Shown: positions 45,499-54,297, numbered from the stretch's first letter. The stretch: 64,000 nt of DNA from Chryseobacterium formosense (GCF_900116415.1 NZ_FPAP01000001.1:1240001-1304000); one strand, 5' to 3'. The notes: generated by a model not told the origin, from the letters alone. Made by a program: numbers and translations.

Positions 45499-45954
45499 TT
45501 ATTGAATATCAATCACTCTTCGTGCGGGCTTTTTAGCGTCTTCAGTTTTAGGAATTGTCAGCTTTAACACTCCATTTTCGTATTTAGCTTCGATATGCTC
45601 TTCATCAACAACATTTTTCGCAAGTTCGAAACTTCGCTGAAAAGACTGATAACTAAATTCTCTACGAGTATACTTTTCATTTTTTTCTTCCATTTCATTC
45701 TTTTTGGACGAGGAAATTGTTAGAAGATTACCTTCCAGCGAAATTTCAAAATCCTGCTTTTCCATTCCTGGTGCAGCAAGTTCAACGTCAAAACTGTGCT
45801 CATTCTCGCTAATATTCACAGAAGGGATTGTGCTGAGCGTGGAAGAATAATTGTTATTGCCCCAGTTAAAAAGTTCGCGGCTGAAAAAGTCATCGAACAG
45901 TGTACGTGGATTTGCAGGGAGCAAACTGCCATTGTTTCTTTTTACGATTGACAT
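45499..45954 (-). CDS. Small heat-shock protein Hsp20/alpha-crystallin
   Basis: 151 residues from ATG 45954 (MSIVKRNNGSLLPANPRTLF); an earlier start adds three residues. The alpha-crystallin domain covers about 43-140 (SFDVELAAPGMEKQDFEISL, LLTISSSKK, FELAKNVVDEEHIEAKYENG, VLKLTIPKTEDAKK, followed by the IxV-like tail RRVIDIQ). It is an ATP-independent holdase that keeps unfolding proteins soluble, in the cytoplasm. A pentanucleotide repeat lies 207 bases upstream, within the likely promoter-proximal region. Confidence 0.94.
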   Translation of the reverse strand: MSIVKRNNGSLLPANPRTLFDDFFSRELFNWGNNNYSSTLSTIPSVNISENEHSFDVELAAPGMEKQDFEISLEGNLLTISSSKKNEMEEKNEKYTRREFSYQSFQRSFELAKNVVDEEHIEAKYENGVLKLTIPKTEDAKKPARRVIDIQ

Positions 45955-46160
45955 AACAAACAATTTTAAATGTTAAACAATAAATTTTATGTGATCACAG
46001 TACAAAATTTTCAAACAATATGCCAACCGCAGAATTGGAAAAATTGTCAAGCGCATTGTGAAATTTTGTCCTAACTTTCATCGAAATGAAAGAAAATTAA
46101 TTCTGCTTCACAATGCCTTGTAAGGTTAATTTTATTATTAAATTTAAAACACAGATATCA
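45955..46160. promoter_or_regulatory. Hsp20 upstream region
   Basis: On the minus strand, TTGACA near 46057 and TATTGTTTG near 46015 resemble promoter elements but spacing does not fit the Bacteroidetes consensus well. No CIRCE repeat (TTAGCACTC) is seen, so HrcA control is not indicated. Confidence 0.25.
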
Positions 46161-46195
46161 TATGATATGATATGATATGATATGATATGATATGA
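46161..46195. repeat. Pentanucleotide microsatellite (TATGA)x7
   Basis: Seven perfect TATGA copies, flanked by one-mismatch units (TATCA before, TAAGA after). Located 207 bases upstream of the Hsp20 start codon on its transcribed side. Repeats of this kind change copy number by slippage and can alter promoter spacing. Confidence 0.9.
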
Positions 46196-46343
46196 TAAGA
46201 AATGCTAAAGTTTCTTAAATAAAGAAATCAATTTACTTTTATGAAGCGATACTATTCTAGAAGATATTTTCACAAAGCAAAAGCAGCGTGATAAAGATCC
46301 TTATTGTCATGTTAGAAAATAATTTTAGAAAAGTTCTTCAAAA

Positions 46344-46378
46344 AAACAATAGCTGTCATTTTTGACAGCTATTGTTTT
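46344..46378 (-). terminator. Intrinsic terminator of DUF4142 gene
   Basis: AAACAATAGCTGTCA-TTTTT-TGACAGCTATTGTTT with A- and T-tracts on both sides, 15 bases past the stop at 46394. Strong in either direction. Confidence 0.85.
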
Positions 46379-46393
46379 TTATATATTCAACTT

Positions 46394-47011
46394 TTATTTC
46401 ATAGCAGCCTTCACTTTCTCAGACTCCTTCAAATGATTTTCTAAGGTAGGAATAGTTTTAGTTGCAAATGCTTTTAAGTTAGCATCCGTTCCGTCTGCAG
46501 ACTGTTTTTTAAAAGCTGCAATATCTTTTTTATGATCATTAACCATCATATCAACATACGCCTTGTCAAAATCAGCTCCTTTTTTGGCCGTTAAATCATC
46601 ATGCATCTTTTGTTGGGCAGCATCCATGGATGAAGGTAGAGAATAATTTACAGTAGCCGCCCACTTTTTAAGTTCTTCGTTCGCCATTTTGTGATCTTTT
46701 GCAATCTTTTGTCCTAAAGATTTTACAGAAGCATTGGTAGCATTTGTCGCAGCAAACTCTCCCATCATTACTTCCATCATTCCACCTTTAGCTGCGGCAT
46801 CAACAAAAGTTTTGTCTTGATCACTTAATGCCTTTGCATCATTTACCGTATTTGAAACGGTCGCCGAGTCATTAAGAGTTTGTGGGGTATCCGTCGGAAC
46901 AGTAGATGATAGGTCTGTCGAATCTACTGAACTATTTGTAGAGACAGAATCTTTTTTGTTGCAAGATGCCAATGCAGCTACTGCTAACAAGGTCAGAATT
47001 GAATTTTTCAT
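46394..47011 (-). CDS. DUF4142 lipoprotein
   Basis: 205 residues. Lipoprotein signal MKNSILTLLAVAALASC (lipidated C17), a Ser/Thr/Asp-rich linker to about 60, then the DUF4142 ferritin-like helical domain: KTFVDAAAKGGMMEVMMGEF, SVKSLGQKIAKDHKMANEEL, ADFDKAYVDMMVNDHKKDIA and LKAFATKTIPTLENHLKESE with conserved His residues in DHK and NH. Function unproven; family members occur in stress gene clusters together with YciE and DUF3606. It is anchored in an envelope membrane. Single gene with own terminator. Confidence 0.92.
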   Translation of the reverse strand: MKNSILTLLAVAALASCNKKDSVSTNSSVDSTDLSSTVPTDTPQTLNDSATVSNTVNDAKALSDQDKTFVDAAAKGGMMEVMMGEFAATNATNASVKSLGQKIAKDHKMANEELKKWAATVNYSLPSSMDAAQQKMHDDLTAKKGADFDKAYVDMMVNDHKKDIAAFKKQSADGTDANLKAFATKTIPTLENHLKESEKVKAAMK

Positions 47012-47326
47012 AATAAATATTTGTTTGGTTTAAATTAAAAGCAATTTTATCTATCGCTATTTGCTACAACCATCAATTTTTCTGCCAAAGATTCTATATG
47101 AGTCTTTATTAATCAAAATAAATGAAAAGAAAATTGTAAAACAATTTTATGAAACTTTACATTGATGATAATGTGAAACAATTTTCATCATAAACTTATC
47201 CCAATTAGAATCCCTATGGTAATATTATTACATAGTCTTAATGCTACTTCATATTGATCAAAACGGCATGGTTAAAAAAAGAGCATTTAAGATTCATCTT
47301 TAGTTGTTCAAAGTAAGTTTTTAAAA
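47012..47326. other. Intergenic, no gene
   Basis: AT-rich upstream region of the DUF4142 gene. Nothing recognised. Confidence 0.4.
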
Positions 47327-47548
47327 CTAAAAATTTACTCTAAGATTAGCCGGGAATTTTAATGATAAGGTGAATGTAAGAGTATCTTCTGTAATTTCAC
47401 AGTCTGCCTCGGAGAAAGTTCCATCGTCATTGACAATTTGAACATGTTCTATCCTATAGCCTATTTCTTCTTTTGGAATTTCAATCCAATATTCCTGCTG
47501 TTCTTCATTAAATGACAGATGTTGCTTTGTAAACTCTATAAAATTCAT
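47327..47548 (-). CDS. Small hypothetical protein
   Basis: 73 residues starting MNFIEFTKQHLSFNEEQQEY. Acidic, with beta-rich C-terminus (IEHVQIVNDDGTFSEADCEI, DTLTFTLSLKFPANLRVNF). No membrane segment and no recognised family. The balanced composition and normal start support it as a real gene. No operon partner. Confidence 0.5.
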   Translation of the reverse strand: MNFIEFTKQHLSFNEEQQEYWIEIPKEEIGYRIEHVQIVNDDGTFSEADCEITEDTLTFTLSLKFPANLRVNF

Positions 47549-47597
47549 TATTTTTTCTTTTTAGTTTATGTAATTAATCTTTTAGTTGCTTATCAGA

Positions 47598-47635
47598 AAA
47601 CTAATGCCAATGCAAGAAACTAATGCCAATGCAAG
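47598..47635. repeat. Tandem 19-bp duplication
   Basis: AAACTAATGCCAATGCAAG occurs twice in perfect tandem. It is within or at the start of a small plus-strand frame (47610-47738) and is not a multiple of three, so it would have shifted any frame crossing it. Confidence 0.85.
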
Positions 47636-47738
47636 AAGTTTCAACCATCTTATTAATTCTTCTGCAAATGCTATTCGGATATGGAATGCCATGAATGATT
47701 ATGAAATTAATACTACCCCATTTCGCAGCCTGTTCTAA
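47610..47738 (+). other. Possible small ORF or relic, 42 codons
   Basis: ATG at 47610 reads MQETNANARSFNHLINSSAN, AIRIWNAMNDYEINTTPFRS and LF. It looks protein-like and begins inside the 19-bp duplication, which may have cut a longer gene. No family recognised. Confidence 0.25.
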
Positions 47739-48224
47739 GCTGTTTACACTCAAAAAATATGTCAATTTGAAAGCTCCAATTACTGCCGCTGATATTTGAC
47801 TGTTTTTGTGATGTAAGACATATTGATAAGTTTCTGCTTGTTTTTGAATAACAAAATACAAGCCAGTTTAGCGGGTTATCAATTTTGGTAGATAAATTTA
47901 ACTTCAAAGAATTAATTTAAAGCTTAAGCAGATGATAAGAACATTACTAATTCCGACGGATTCTTCGATTTTTTCGGTAACCATAGGAGTGTACAGGTAA
48001 ACAGCATATATTGAGTGAAAATTGATTATGTTGCAGCGGAACATATACATTTTCTGAAATATATGAAGGTATTTAAATACTATACAAACACTTAGTCAAT
48101 GAATGATTTAATATTTTTATTATTTATAGAAATTTGCTGTTACCTTAGCATATGATAAGACTGTCTACACTTAATTCATTAGAATTCCTCTATGTTTACA
48201 ATTTGTTCAATCACATCTAAATTT
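47739..48224. other. Intergenic, no gene
   Basis: AT-rich sequence without a supported reading frame, leading to the large palindrome in front of the second response regulator. Confidence 0.4.
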
Positions 48225-48271
48225 AAGATTATTGAAACGATTAATTGACAATTAATCGTTTCAATAATCTT
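48225..48271. repeat. 22-bp perfect inverted repeat
   Basis: Arms AAGATTATTGAAACGATTAATT and its exact complement, separated only by GAC. It lies 105 bases upstream of the response-regulator start at 48377. No T-tract and no gene ending here, so not a standard terminator. Confidence 0.85.
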
Positions 48272-48376
48272 GTCATAATTTAATACAAAATTAATAATAG
48301 CATGGTTTTTGTTAAAAGATTCTTAGTTCTAACACATCTATGACCTAGATAGATGAATAAAGAGGGTTAATTATTT

Positions 48377-48739
48377 ATGAAAACTGTATGTATCCTAGAG
48401 GACGAGCCTGCTATCAGAGAAGTATTGGAATTCCTTCTATCGTCAGAAAACTATCATGTTTTACCATTTTCCAGTATTAATGAGTTTAACAACAGAGACT
48501 TAACAATAGTTCCTGATCTATTTCTTTTAGATGTAATGCTTACAGATGGCTTTGGTACTGATGTTTGTAATGCTATCAAAAATAATGTATCAACATCTCA
48601 TATTCCTGTGATGATGATGAGCGCACATGCCAAGCTTTTTGAAATGGAAAAAGTTTGCATCCCTGATGAATTTATAAGCAAACCTTTTGATCTAAATGAT
48701 ATTGTAACAAAAGTAGGACGCTTAATCAACACAGATTAA
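48377..48739 (+). CDS. Stand-alone response regulator receiver
   Basis: 120 residues, receiver only: acidic E8-D9-E10 cluster in ILEDEP, phospho-acceptor D52 in LFLLDVML, S82 in MMMSAHAK, K102 in FISKPFDL. No output domain and no kinase in the window. Similar in layout to the receiver at 40454-40810 but with the standard LLDVMLTDGFG loop. It is preceded by a 22-bp palindrome, which may control its expression, and followed by a terminator hairpin. Confidence 0.88.
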   Translation: MKTVCILEDEPAIREVLEFLLSSENYHVLPFSSINEFNNRDLTIVPDLFLLDVMLTDGFGTDVCNAIKNNVSTSHIPVMMMSAHAKLFEMEKVCIPDEFISKPFDLNDIVTKVGRLINTD

Positions 48740-48784
48740 GAACTTATTCCAATTTAAGTTGGCGATTATTTCCACTTGGAAAAA

Positions 48785-48814
48785 GATTGAGAAATAAGAA
48801 AATATTTCTCAATC
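48785..48814 (+). terminator. Intrinsic terminator after response regulator
   Basis: GATTGAGAAATA-AGAAAA-TATTTCTCAATC followed by CGATTTTTC, 45 bases past the stop at 48739. Confidence 0.65.
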
Positions 48815-48865
48815 CGATTTTTCTATGATGTAACATAACCTTTAACTGCAATTGACCAGTTTTAT

Positions 48866-48992
48866 CTATTTAGCTACGTGTAAGGCCACAGTTTCTGCAA
48901 TATTTGCTGAGATACAATTACAATAATAGGTTCCATCCTGATCAATTTTAATAGGTTAACCATCTCTTACAACGTATAAGCCTTTATAAAAC
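48866..48992 (-). pseudogene. Remnant of a small protein with in-frame stop
   Basis: Minus-strand frame KFYKGLYVVRDG, TAA, PIKIDQDGTYYCNCISANIA, ETVALHVAK, ending TAG at 48866-48868. The stretch is coherent across the TAA, suggesting a point mutation in a small gene. Family not recognised. Confidence 0.35.
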
Positions 48993-49368
48993 TTCTAGGC
49001 ATCCCTTATTTAGGAAAGGAAAAATGAAGAAAAGCTGATGATACACTTTCTGCAAATGAAATTATTTGTTTCGCTGATATAAGCTATTCAATGACAACCC
49101 AAATAGGTTATTCAATTCATTACTGCTGATGTTCTTAAAAATATTGTCGGAAGATTTGATAGTCTTAATCTTAATAGTTAAATAATAAGTTCCTTTCTAG
49201 TTTCATATAAGAGTTTATTCTTTTATTTCAAGTGTCAACGTTTCTTAGCGAAGATGTAAACCCATTTAAGAATTAAAGAATAATGTCCATAAAGGTATAA
49301 TTTTATAGACGTTTTTATCAGTCATATTGCAGTAACGATCTTGAAATAATTTAACTTCTTCCTTCTTT
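48993..49368. other. Intergenic, possible relic
   Basis: A minus-strand stretch of about 44 codons (GTYYLTIKIKTIKSSDNIFK.., ending ..LNSLYQRNK at about 49078) resembles in its first residues the end of a type IX sorting domain but lacks the rest and any start. Nothing else seen. Confidence 0.25.
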
Positions 49369-50331
49369 TTACCTTAATTTGTCTAATAATTGCCCATACA
49401 TTTTTATTGTTGTGCTTTGGTCATTAGAAACATCTTGTATAAAAATCTTTGAAAATCCACAGCTGTTATATTCATTAAGCCATTCCAAATGATCATTTGG
49501 ATTAGAAGAAATTCTGATTATATCTTTAACCTGTGCGATGGTTACATTTTCAACTGCACTGTCAAAATCTTGCGGTGTCCGAATCTCTGACTGAAGTTTT
49601 CCTCCTAATACGGCATGACGCCAGTTATACCATGCTTCGTATTCCGCCTGATGCTGATCTTCATGATAAGAAGTGATTGCCTGCAAGACCATTGATTCCT
49701 TATTACCACCACCCTGCTCGTATGCATAGATAAAATCCTCCTGATCTTTTAATGGCTTCACAACCGTAATGATGCCGTCACTACAATCTGCAAGTTCATG
49801 TGCTGATTCATTAGATAGTGCTGCAACAAAAAGTTGAGGCTGGACTTCCGGAACAGTATACAGCTTTGTATTGTAAACATTAAAATATTTTCCTTCAAAG
49901 TTCACCGTTTCGCCACGAAGTAAGTTTCTAATAATAGTCATGGCTTCTTTTAGTCTGTCATTCCTTTCTTTTTTTACAGGCCAATAATTATTCGTCACAT
50001 GTTCGTTAAGATTTTGCCCACTACCTAAAGCAACCCAAAATCTCTTTTTGTACATGGTGCCCAATGTCGCAATATACTGTGCGATCACCACCGGATGGCT
50101 TCTTTCTGTAGGAGAAGTAACAACTCCAAAAGGTAGATTGCACGTTGCCATAGCAGCTCCCAGCCACGGCCAGGAGGCTATCGAAGCTCCCTGCCTGACA
50201 CTCCAGGGATAAAAATGGTCTGAACATGTAATTTCTGCAAACCGGTAATTTTCGGCAATTTTCACATGTTCCAGATGTTCAGAGGGAGTATATCTTTCCA
50301 ATGAGCAATGATATCCAATCAATGATTTCAT
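49369..50331 (-). CDS. LLM-class flavin-dependent oxidoreductase (TIGR03885-like)
   Basis: 320 residues, luciferase-like TIM barrel: IGYHCSLERYTPSEHLEHVK, FAEITCSDHFYPWSVRQGAS, GVVTSPTERSHPVVIAQYIA, WVALGSGQNLNEHV. It matches the probable non-F420 flavinoid oxidoreductase group in organisms that do not make coenzyme F420, so FMN is the likely cofactor. Substrate unknown. It is the last of a minus-strand series with alpha-amylase and cyanophycinase; spacing of 84 bases leaves co-transcription open. Confidence 0.88.
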   Translation of the reverse strand: MKSLIGYHCSLERYTPSEHLEHVKIAENYRFAEITCSDHFYPWSVRQGASIASWPWLGAAMATCNLPFGVVTSPTERSHPVVIAQYIATLGTMYKKRFWVALGSGQNLNEHVTNNYWPVKKERNDRLKEAMTIIRNLLRGETVNFEGKYFNVYNTKLYTVPEVQPQLFVAALSNESAHELADCSDGIITVVKPLKDQEDFIYAYEQGGGNKESMVLQAITSYHEDQHQAEYEAWYNWRHAVLGGKLQSEIRTPQDFDSAVENVTIAQVKDIIRISSNPNDHLEWLNEYNSCGFSKIFIQDVSNDQSTTIKMYGQLLDKLR

Positions 50332-50415
50332 AATTATATTTTATTGTGATTTGTTCTTTTTTTTATTTTATTACGCCTGGTAATAAACCTTATAGCCAGC
50401 TTTTTCATAGCGGCT

Positions 50416-51888
50416 CTACGCTTCCTTTACCCATACACTGACTGATTTATGATTAACCCAAAATAGGGCTTTACCATTTTCATCAGTTTTTATTCTATCA
50501 TTCCGGTTTCCGAGGAAATCGATATACACAGAATTTCCATGCTGAGCACCCAAGTTAATTTCCTGTTTATTTTCATCGTCATTTGATAGGATAACAATAC
50601 AGCCGTCATTTTCCGTATTACCTTTTCTGATAAATGCTATACAGTTCTTTTGATTAAAATAATTAATCTGTTTTCCGTAAGCATACGATCGTCTTGCCTT
50701 CAAAAGCTTTGGAAGAATTGACACCTTTGGAATTCTTACATGAATTTCTTTGCCATCTTTCATATCTCTATATTCTGCTCCAAACAGATCCGGATAAAAA
50801 ACACAGGGATACCCCTCTTCCGTAAGCAATATTATCGCATACGCCAAAGGTTTAAACCAGTCTTGCACTGCAGACTCGAGTGCCTGAAGCTTCTGCGTAT
50901 CGTGATTCTCCACAAATGAGACTGAAAATAAAGGCTTCTCTGTTAAAAAACTGCCCTCCAATATTTTAGTAAGGTCATAAGCTTTACCTTCTTCCGATGC
51001 TTTAAAAAAATTGTAATGCAGAGGCACATCGAAACAGGAAATAAGGTTTTCCATTTGATCAGAAAAGTATTTGATTTGATCTGCTTCATCCTTCCAGAAT
51101 TCACCAAGTATAAAATAATGAGGATTAATTTCTGTCTTGATATAACGAATCCACTCATATAAAAATTCTGATGAAATATGTTTCAAAGCGTCCAGCCTCA
51201 TTCCATCTACTTTCGTCGTTTCAACGTACCATCTGATCCACCTTTTCATTTCTTCAACGACATGAGGATTTCGATATTCAACATCAGCACCCATCAGGTA
51301 ATCGTAATTACCCAGTTGATGGCTTACTGCATCTGTCCAATTTTCACCATATTTATTATGAATTTTAAAAATTCCATTTTCTAACTGCCCATTCTTATTG
51401 ATTATATCTATTCCACTGAAACATTCATAGTTCCAAATAAATTTTGAATACGAACCCGCCCTGCCCGGAAATGTAAACCTTGTTTTTGCAGTGGCAACAA
51501 ATGAGTCAGATATTCTCTTATTCCTGTCCTCATCATCTACCTGATGTACGGTAATTTTTTCTTCCTCGTCTCCTCCTAGCCTATGATTGAGCACAATGTC
51601 AGCATATACGGAAATGCCAGCCTCATGTGCTTTTTCAATCGCATGCAGATATTCTTCCTTTGTGCCGTAACGTGTTGCAATACCTCCCTTTTGATCAAAC
51701 TCCCCCAGATCGTATAAGTCATACACATCATATCCACGGCCTTCTTTACCCAAACTGCATTTATTGGCAGGAGGAAGCCATGCTGCCGTAAATCCCAAAT
51801 CCTTTAAATATTCAGCTTTATCCGCAAATTCCGTCCAGAGATCTCCCTTGTGGTACCAATGAAAAAACTGTATAATTACTCCGTTCAT
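50416..51888 (-). CDS. Cytoplasmic alpha-amylase (GH13)
   Basis: 490 residues from ATG 51888 (MNGVIIQFFHWYHKGDLWTE), no signal peptide, so intracellular. The GH13 barrel motifs are complete: ADIVLNHRLGGD, DGMRLDALKH (nucleophile D233), ILGEFWKDE (acid/base E263) and FVENHDTQKLQ (stabiliser D330). Related E. coli AmyA-type enzymes cut alpha-1,4-glucans and maltodextrins. It probably mobilises glycogen-like reserve or internal oligosaccharides during stress. Upstream on the same strand is a cyanophycinase, another reserve-polymer hydrolase. Confidence 0.95.
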   Translation of the reverse strand: MNGVIIQFFHWYHKGDLWTEFADKAEYLKDLGFTAAWLPPANKCSLGKEGRGYDVYDLYDLGEFDQKGGIATRYGTKEEYLHAIEKAHEAGISVYADIVLNHRLGGDEEEKITVHQVDDEDRNKRISDSFVATAKTRFTFPGRAGSYSKFIWNYECFSGIDIINKNGQLENGIFKIHNKYGENWTDAVSHQLGNYDYLMGADVEYRNPHVVEEMKRWIRWYVETTKVDGMRLDALKHISSEFLYEWIRYIKTEINPHYFILGEFWKDEADQIKYFSDQMENLISCFDVPLHYNFFKASEEGKAYDLTKILEGSFLTEKPLFSVSFVENHDTQKLQALESAVQDWFKPLAYAIILLTEEGYPCVFYPDLFGAEYRDMKDGKEIHVRIPKVSILPKLLKARRSYAYGKQINYFNQKNCIAFIRKGNTENDGCIVILSNDDENKQEINLGAQHGNSVYIDFLGNRNDRIKTDENGKALFWVNHKSVSVWVKEA

Positions 51889-52009
51889 ACAATACATTAT
51901 TATATAGCTTTTAATTGTTATTTAAGATATATTAAGGTCTTGCAATCAGAATTTAGCAGAATTCCGCAGACACTTTAAACTATACTTTAATTTACATACT
52001 GTAAAGCAA

Positions 52010-52867
52010 TTAAATACTTTTCGTATCATTGCTTTGGCTTACTGTATCCATTTTTCCTTCTTCAAAATTAAACCTGCAGTTGTCTGTCAACAGATGAACT
52101 TTAAGGTTTTCAGCATATACCGGGCTGCCTTCACTTGCTTTAGAAACGTTGGTTTGTGTCACTTCTTTTGCGCTGATGACCACAACCATCCCCGAACCCT
52201 TGCAGGTTGCCAAGTGTCCTTTCTCAATAAGCAATGCTGTATCTTCTCCAAGTCCTAAACCATAGAGGTCTCTGTTCAATAGTACTGCGTGAGACAATCT
52301 TCCGAATCTTCCTCTGTGTACAAAATGAGTATCGACGAGAGCGTAATTGAGCAGACCGAGGCCATTGCCAAGGTCGATGTCGTTGTCAAGAATGGCTTCG
52401 CCATTTTCAGCTTCACTAATGATGACTTCAGGCATACACATTGCCCCAGCACTTGTTCCTGCAACCATAAAACCTTCTTCATTGTTGTATTTATCTTTTA
52501 ATAATTGTACTATCGGAGATTTCACTAGCGTTTCGCAAATTCTGTTCTGATCTCCACCGGTAAAGAATACTGTCTTTGCCTGACGCACCCTTTCTATATA
52601 TTCTGTATTCTCGGAACCATCACAAACGTGCATAAATCCAAAATTGTTAAAACCTAATTTGGAAAAAGTTTCCGTGTACGTTTTTTTTAGGTCTTCAGGT
52701 TCAGAACTGGCTGTCGTAATAATTTCGATACGGTCATTATTTGAGGCCGCTAAAAGTCTAAGAATTTCATAAGGAGAAAACTTGCTGTTACATTCTTTCA
52801 TTTCAATATGATTATCGCTTCTGTCTTCTTTACCTCCGATAATCAGTAGTTTACCTTTAATATTCAT
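52010..52867 (-). CDS. cphB: Cyanophycinase
   Basis: 285 residues of peptidase family S51: start MNIKGKLLIIGGKEDRSDNH, FFTGGDQNRI (101-110), nucleophile S139 in VAGTSAGAMCM, and NYALVDTHFVHRGRFGRLSH with the active-site His. It cleaves multi-L-arginyl-poly-L-aspartate (cyanophycin) to beta-Asp-Arg dipeptides in the cytoplasm. A second cyanophycinase begins at 63733 with a near-identical N-terminus (IIIIGGKED). No cyanophycin synthetase is within view; one may lie right of the window. Without it the enzyme could act on imported dipeptides or polymers. Confidence 0.92.
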   Translation of the reverse strand: MNIKGKLLIIGGKEDRSDNHIEMKECNSKFSPYEILRLLAASNNDRIEIITTASSEPEDLKKTYTETFSKLGFNNFGFMHVCDGSENTEYIERVRQAKTVFFTGGDQNRICETLVKSPIVQLLKDKYNNEEGFMVAGTSAGAMCMPEVIISEAENGEAILDNDIDLGNGLGLLNYALVDTHFVHRGRFGRLSHAVLLNRDLYGLGLGEDTALLIEKGHLATCKGSGMVVVISAKEVTQTNVSKASEGSPVYAENLKVHLLTDNCRFNFEEGKMDTVSQSNDTKSI

Positions 52868-52969
52868 AAATCGTAATATTTTGGATTATTCTTCGACAGA
52901 CTCAGAAATATACTTTGTCCGCTGAACTTTTATCAAACTTAATAAATAATCAATAAAAATCTTATGAGG

Positions 52970-53611
52970 CTAATCACCGGACATTGAAATGCCATTTGTA
53001 TTTAAGATTCCATCTGTAAAATTCCTCCATTGAACTTTGGACAATCCTACTACGGCGCAAAAAGAAATTATTCTATTTTTTATTTTCCCAAGAAAATTAG
53101 TATCAAGATTAGGAGTTTCATTGCGCCCGTAAACTGCAGCTGACAGAATATTACCTCGACGGTTAATAACAAATGCCGATGAAGAAGTGGAAGAATAAAA
53201 GTGAGCGATTTCTGATTGTTGATTTCTGGGATGTGATGTCGGTATAAAAATGATTACAGTCCTTTCAAACTCTTCATATTCTTCAAAAAAAATATCACTT
53301 ATTTTTACCCAATAATATATAGTCCCTAATTCCGGCGACGCGTAAACATTTATCCTAACGAGATCGTGTCTTGACAGCACAGATTCTTTGAATGACCCTT
53401 TCGTATTGTACAATCTGAATTTAGCAAATGACATCGCGCAATAGTCCTGCCAATGATTAATGTCTAAAAGCCTCATCTTTAACAATTGATAAGCATATTT
53501 CGCTTCTACAATATTTTCATAAACTTTTTCGCTTTCAGTATCGTGAAAGCCACCCTCAGTCTGAGCAGGAATTCCGGGAACAAGCTTGCAACTATTAATA
53601 TTCTTCTTCAT
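52970..53611 (-). CDS. Hypothetical protein of stress region
   Basis: 213 residues, cytoplasmic (no signal or membrane segment). Blocks that look conserved: TESEKVYENIVEAKYAYQLL, NHWQDYCAMSFAKFRLYNTK, GTIYYWVKISDIFFEEYEEF, SSSAFVINRRGNILSAAVYG and SFCAVVGLSKVQWRNFTDGI. The mix of helices then beta strands suggests a compact globular domain. I do not recognise it. It is in a minus-strand series with YciE-like protein (upstream) and cyanophycinase (downstream), so a role in the same stress response is plausible. Confidence 0.75.
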   Translation of the reverse strand: MKKNINSCKLVPGIPAQTEGGFHDTESEKVYENIVEAKYAYQLLKMRLLDINHWQDYCAMSFAKFRLYNTKGSFKESVLSRHDLVRINVYASPELGTIYYWVKISDIFFEEYEEFERTVIIFIPTSHPRNQQSEIAHFYSSTSSSAFVINRRGNILSAAVYGRNETPNLDTNFLGKIKNRIISFCAVVGLSKVQWRNFTDGILNTNGISMSGD

Positions 53612-53696
53612 AATTATGGTGAATACATAGTTATGAATTCCTTCATTAATTCTCTATGACAGTAATCACAACAATAGTATAAAAAATATTATATTA

Positions 53697-53732
53697 AAAA
53701 AAGTCAGACTGCATCTCTGCAGTCTGACTTTT
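53697..53732 (-). terminator. Intrinsic terminator of second YciE-like gene
   Basis: AAAAAGTCAGACTGCA-TCTC-TGCAGTCTGACTTTTT, symmetric A/T tracts, 16 bases past the stop at 53749. Confidence 0.88.
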
Positions 53733-53748
53733 TGATATAAATTTGCTA

Positions 53749-54297
53749 CTAACCTTCTTGTGCTGCTTCGAAATTAATTGAATTATAAGCCGACTCTGTT
53801 AAAAGAGTATCTGCTTCTTTTTCTTCTGCCAAGGTCTCCTCCAATAGTGAAGCGATCTCATCCTCGCCAAGTGTCTTTGCAAAAGCAGCCAAAGTTCCGT
53901 AGGATGCAATTTCATAGTGTTCAATCTTCTGTGATGCAGAAATTATTCCGGCATCTCTTACTGGTCCGGCTTCTGTTTCTTCCATAATACTTTCACCTTC
54001 TTTAATAAGCCCTTCCATTGCATCACATTTTTTTCCACGGTTTGATTCCCCTAGTATTTCAAAAATCTTTTCCAATCTCTGAACCTGTCCTTCAGTGACC
54101 GCAACATGTTCCTCAATTGCTGCAATCAATTTAGGTTCTGAAGCATTCTTCGCCATTTTAGGCAGTGCTTTCACCAATGCTCTTTCTGCATAAACGATGT
54201 CTTTTAGTTCATCGATAAATAGTTCCTTCAAGCCCTCCGCAGCTGAAGATTTTGCCTTGACTTTTCCTGTCGTGTTTTTGTTTTCTGTCGTTTTCAT
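53749..54297 (-). CDS. YciE/DUF892-type ferritin-like protein
   Basis: 182 residues, paralogue of 21090-21662: Lys/Thr-rich tail, then LKELFIDELKDIVYAERALV, VQRLEKIFEILGESNRGKKC, DAMEGLIKEGESIMEETEAG and VRDAGIISASQKIEHYEIAS. Four-helix ferritin-like fold with carboxylate/His ligands, general-stress induced in related organisms. Presence of two copies about 32 kb apart suggests distinct expression or dosage. Single gene with own strong terminator, divergent from the transporter at 54426. Confidence 0.92.
   Translation of the reverse strand: MKTTENKNTTGKVKAKSSAAEGLKELFIDELKDIVYAERALVKALPKMAKNASEPKLIAAIEEHVAVTEGQVQRLEKIFEILGESNRGKKCDAMEGLIKEGESIMEETEAGPVRDAGIISASQKIEHYEIASYGTLAAFAKTLGEDEIASLLEETLAEEKEADTLLTESAYNSINFEAAQEG

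Noticed and set aside
46161..46195. CRISPR-like reading of the repeated TATGA block
   Set aside because: Units are 5 bases without spacers; it is a simple microsatellite.
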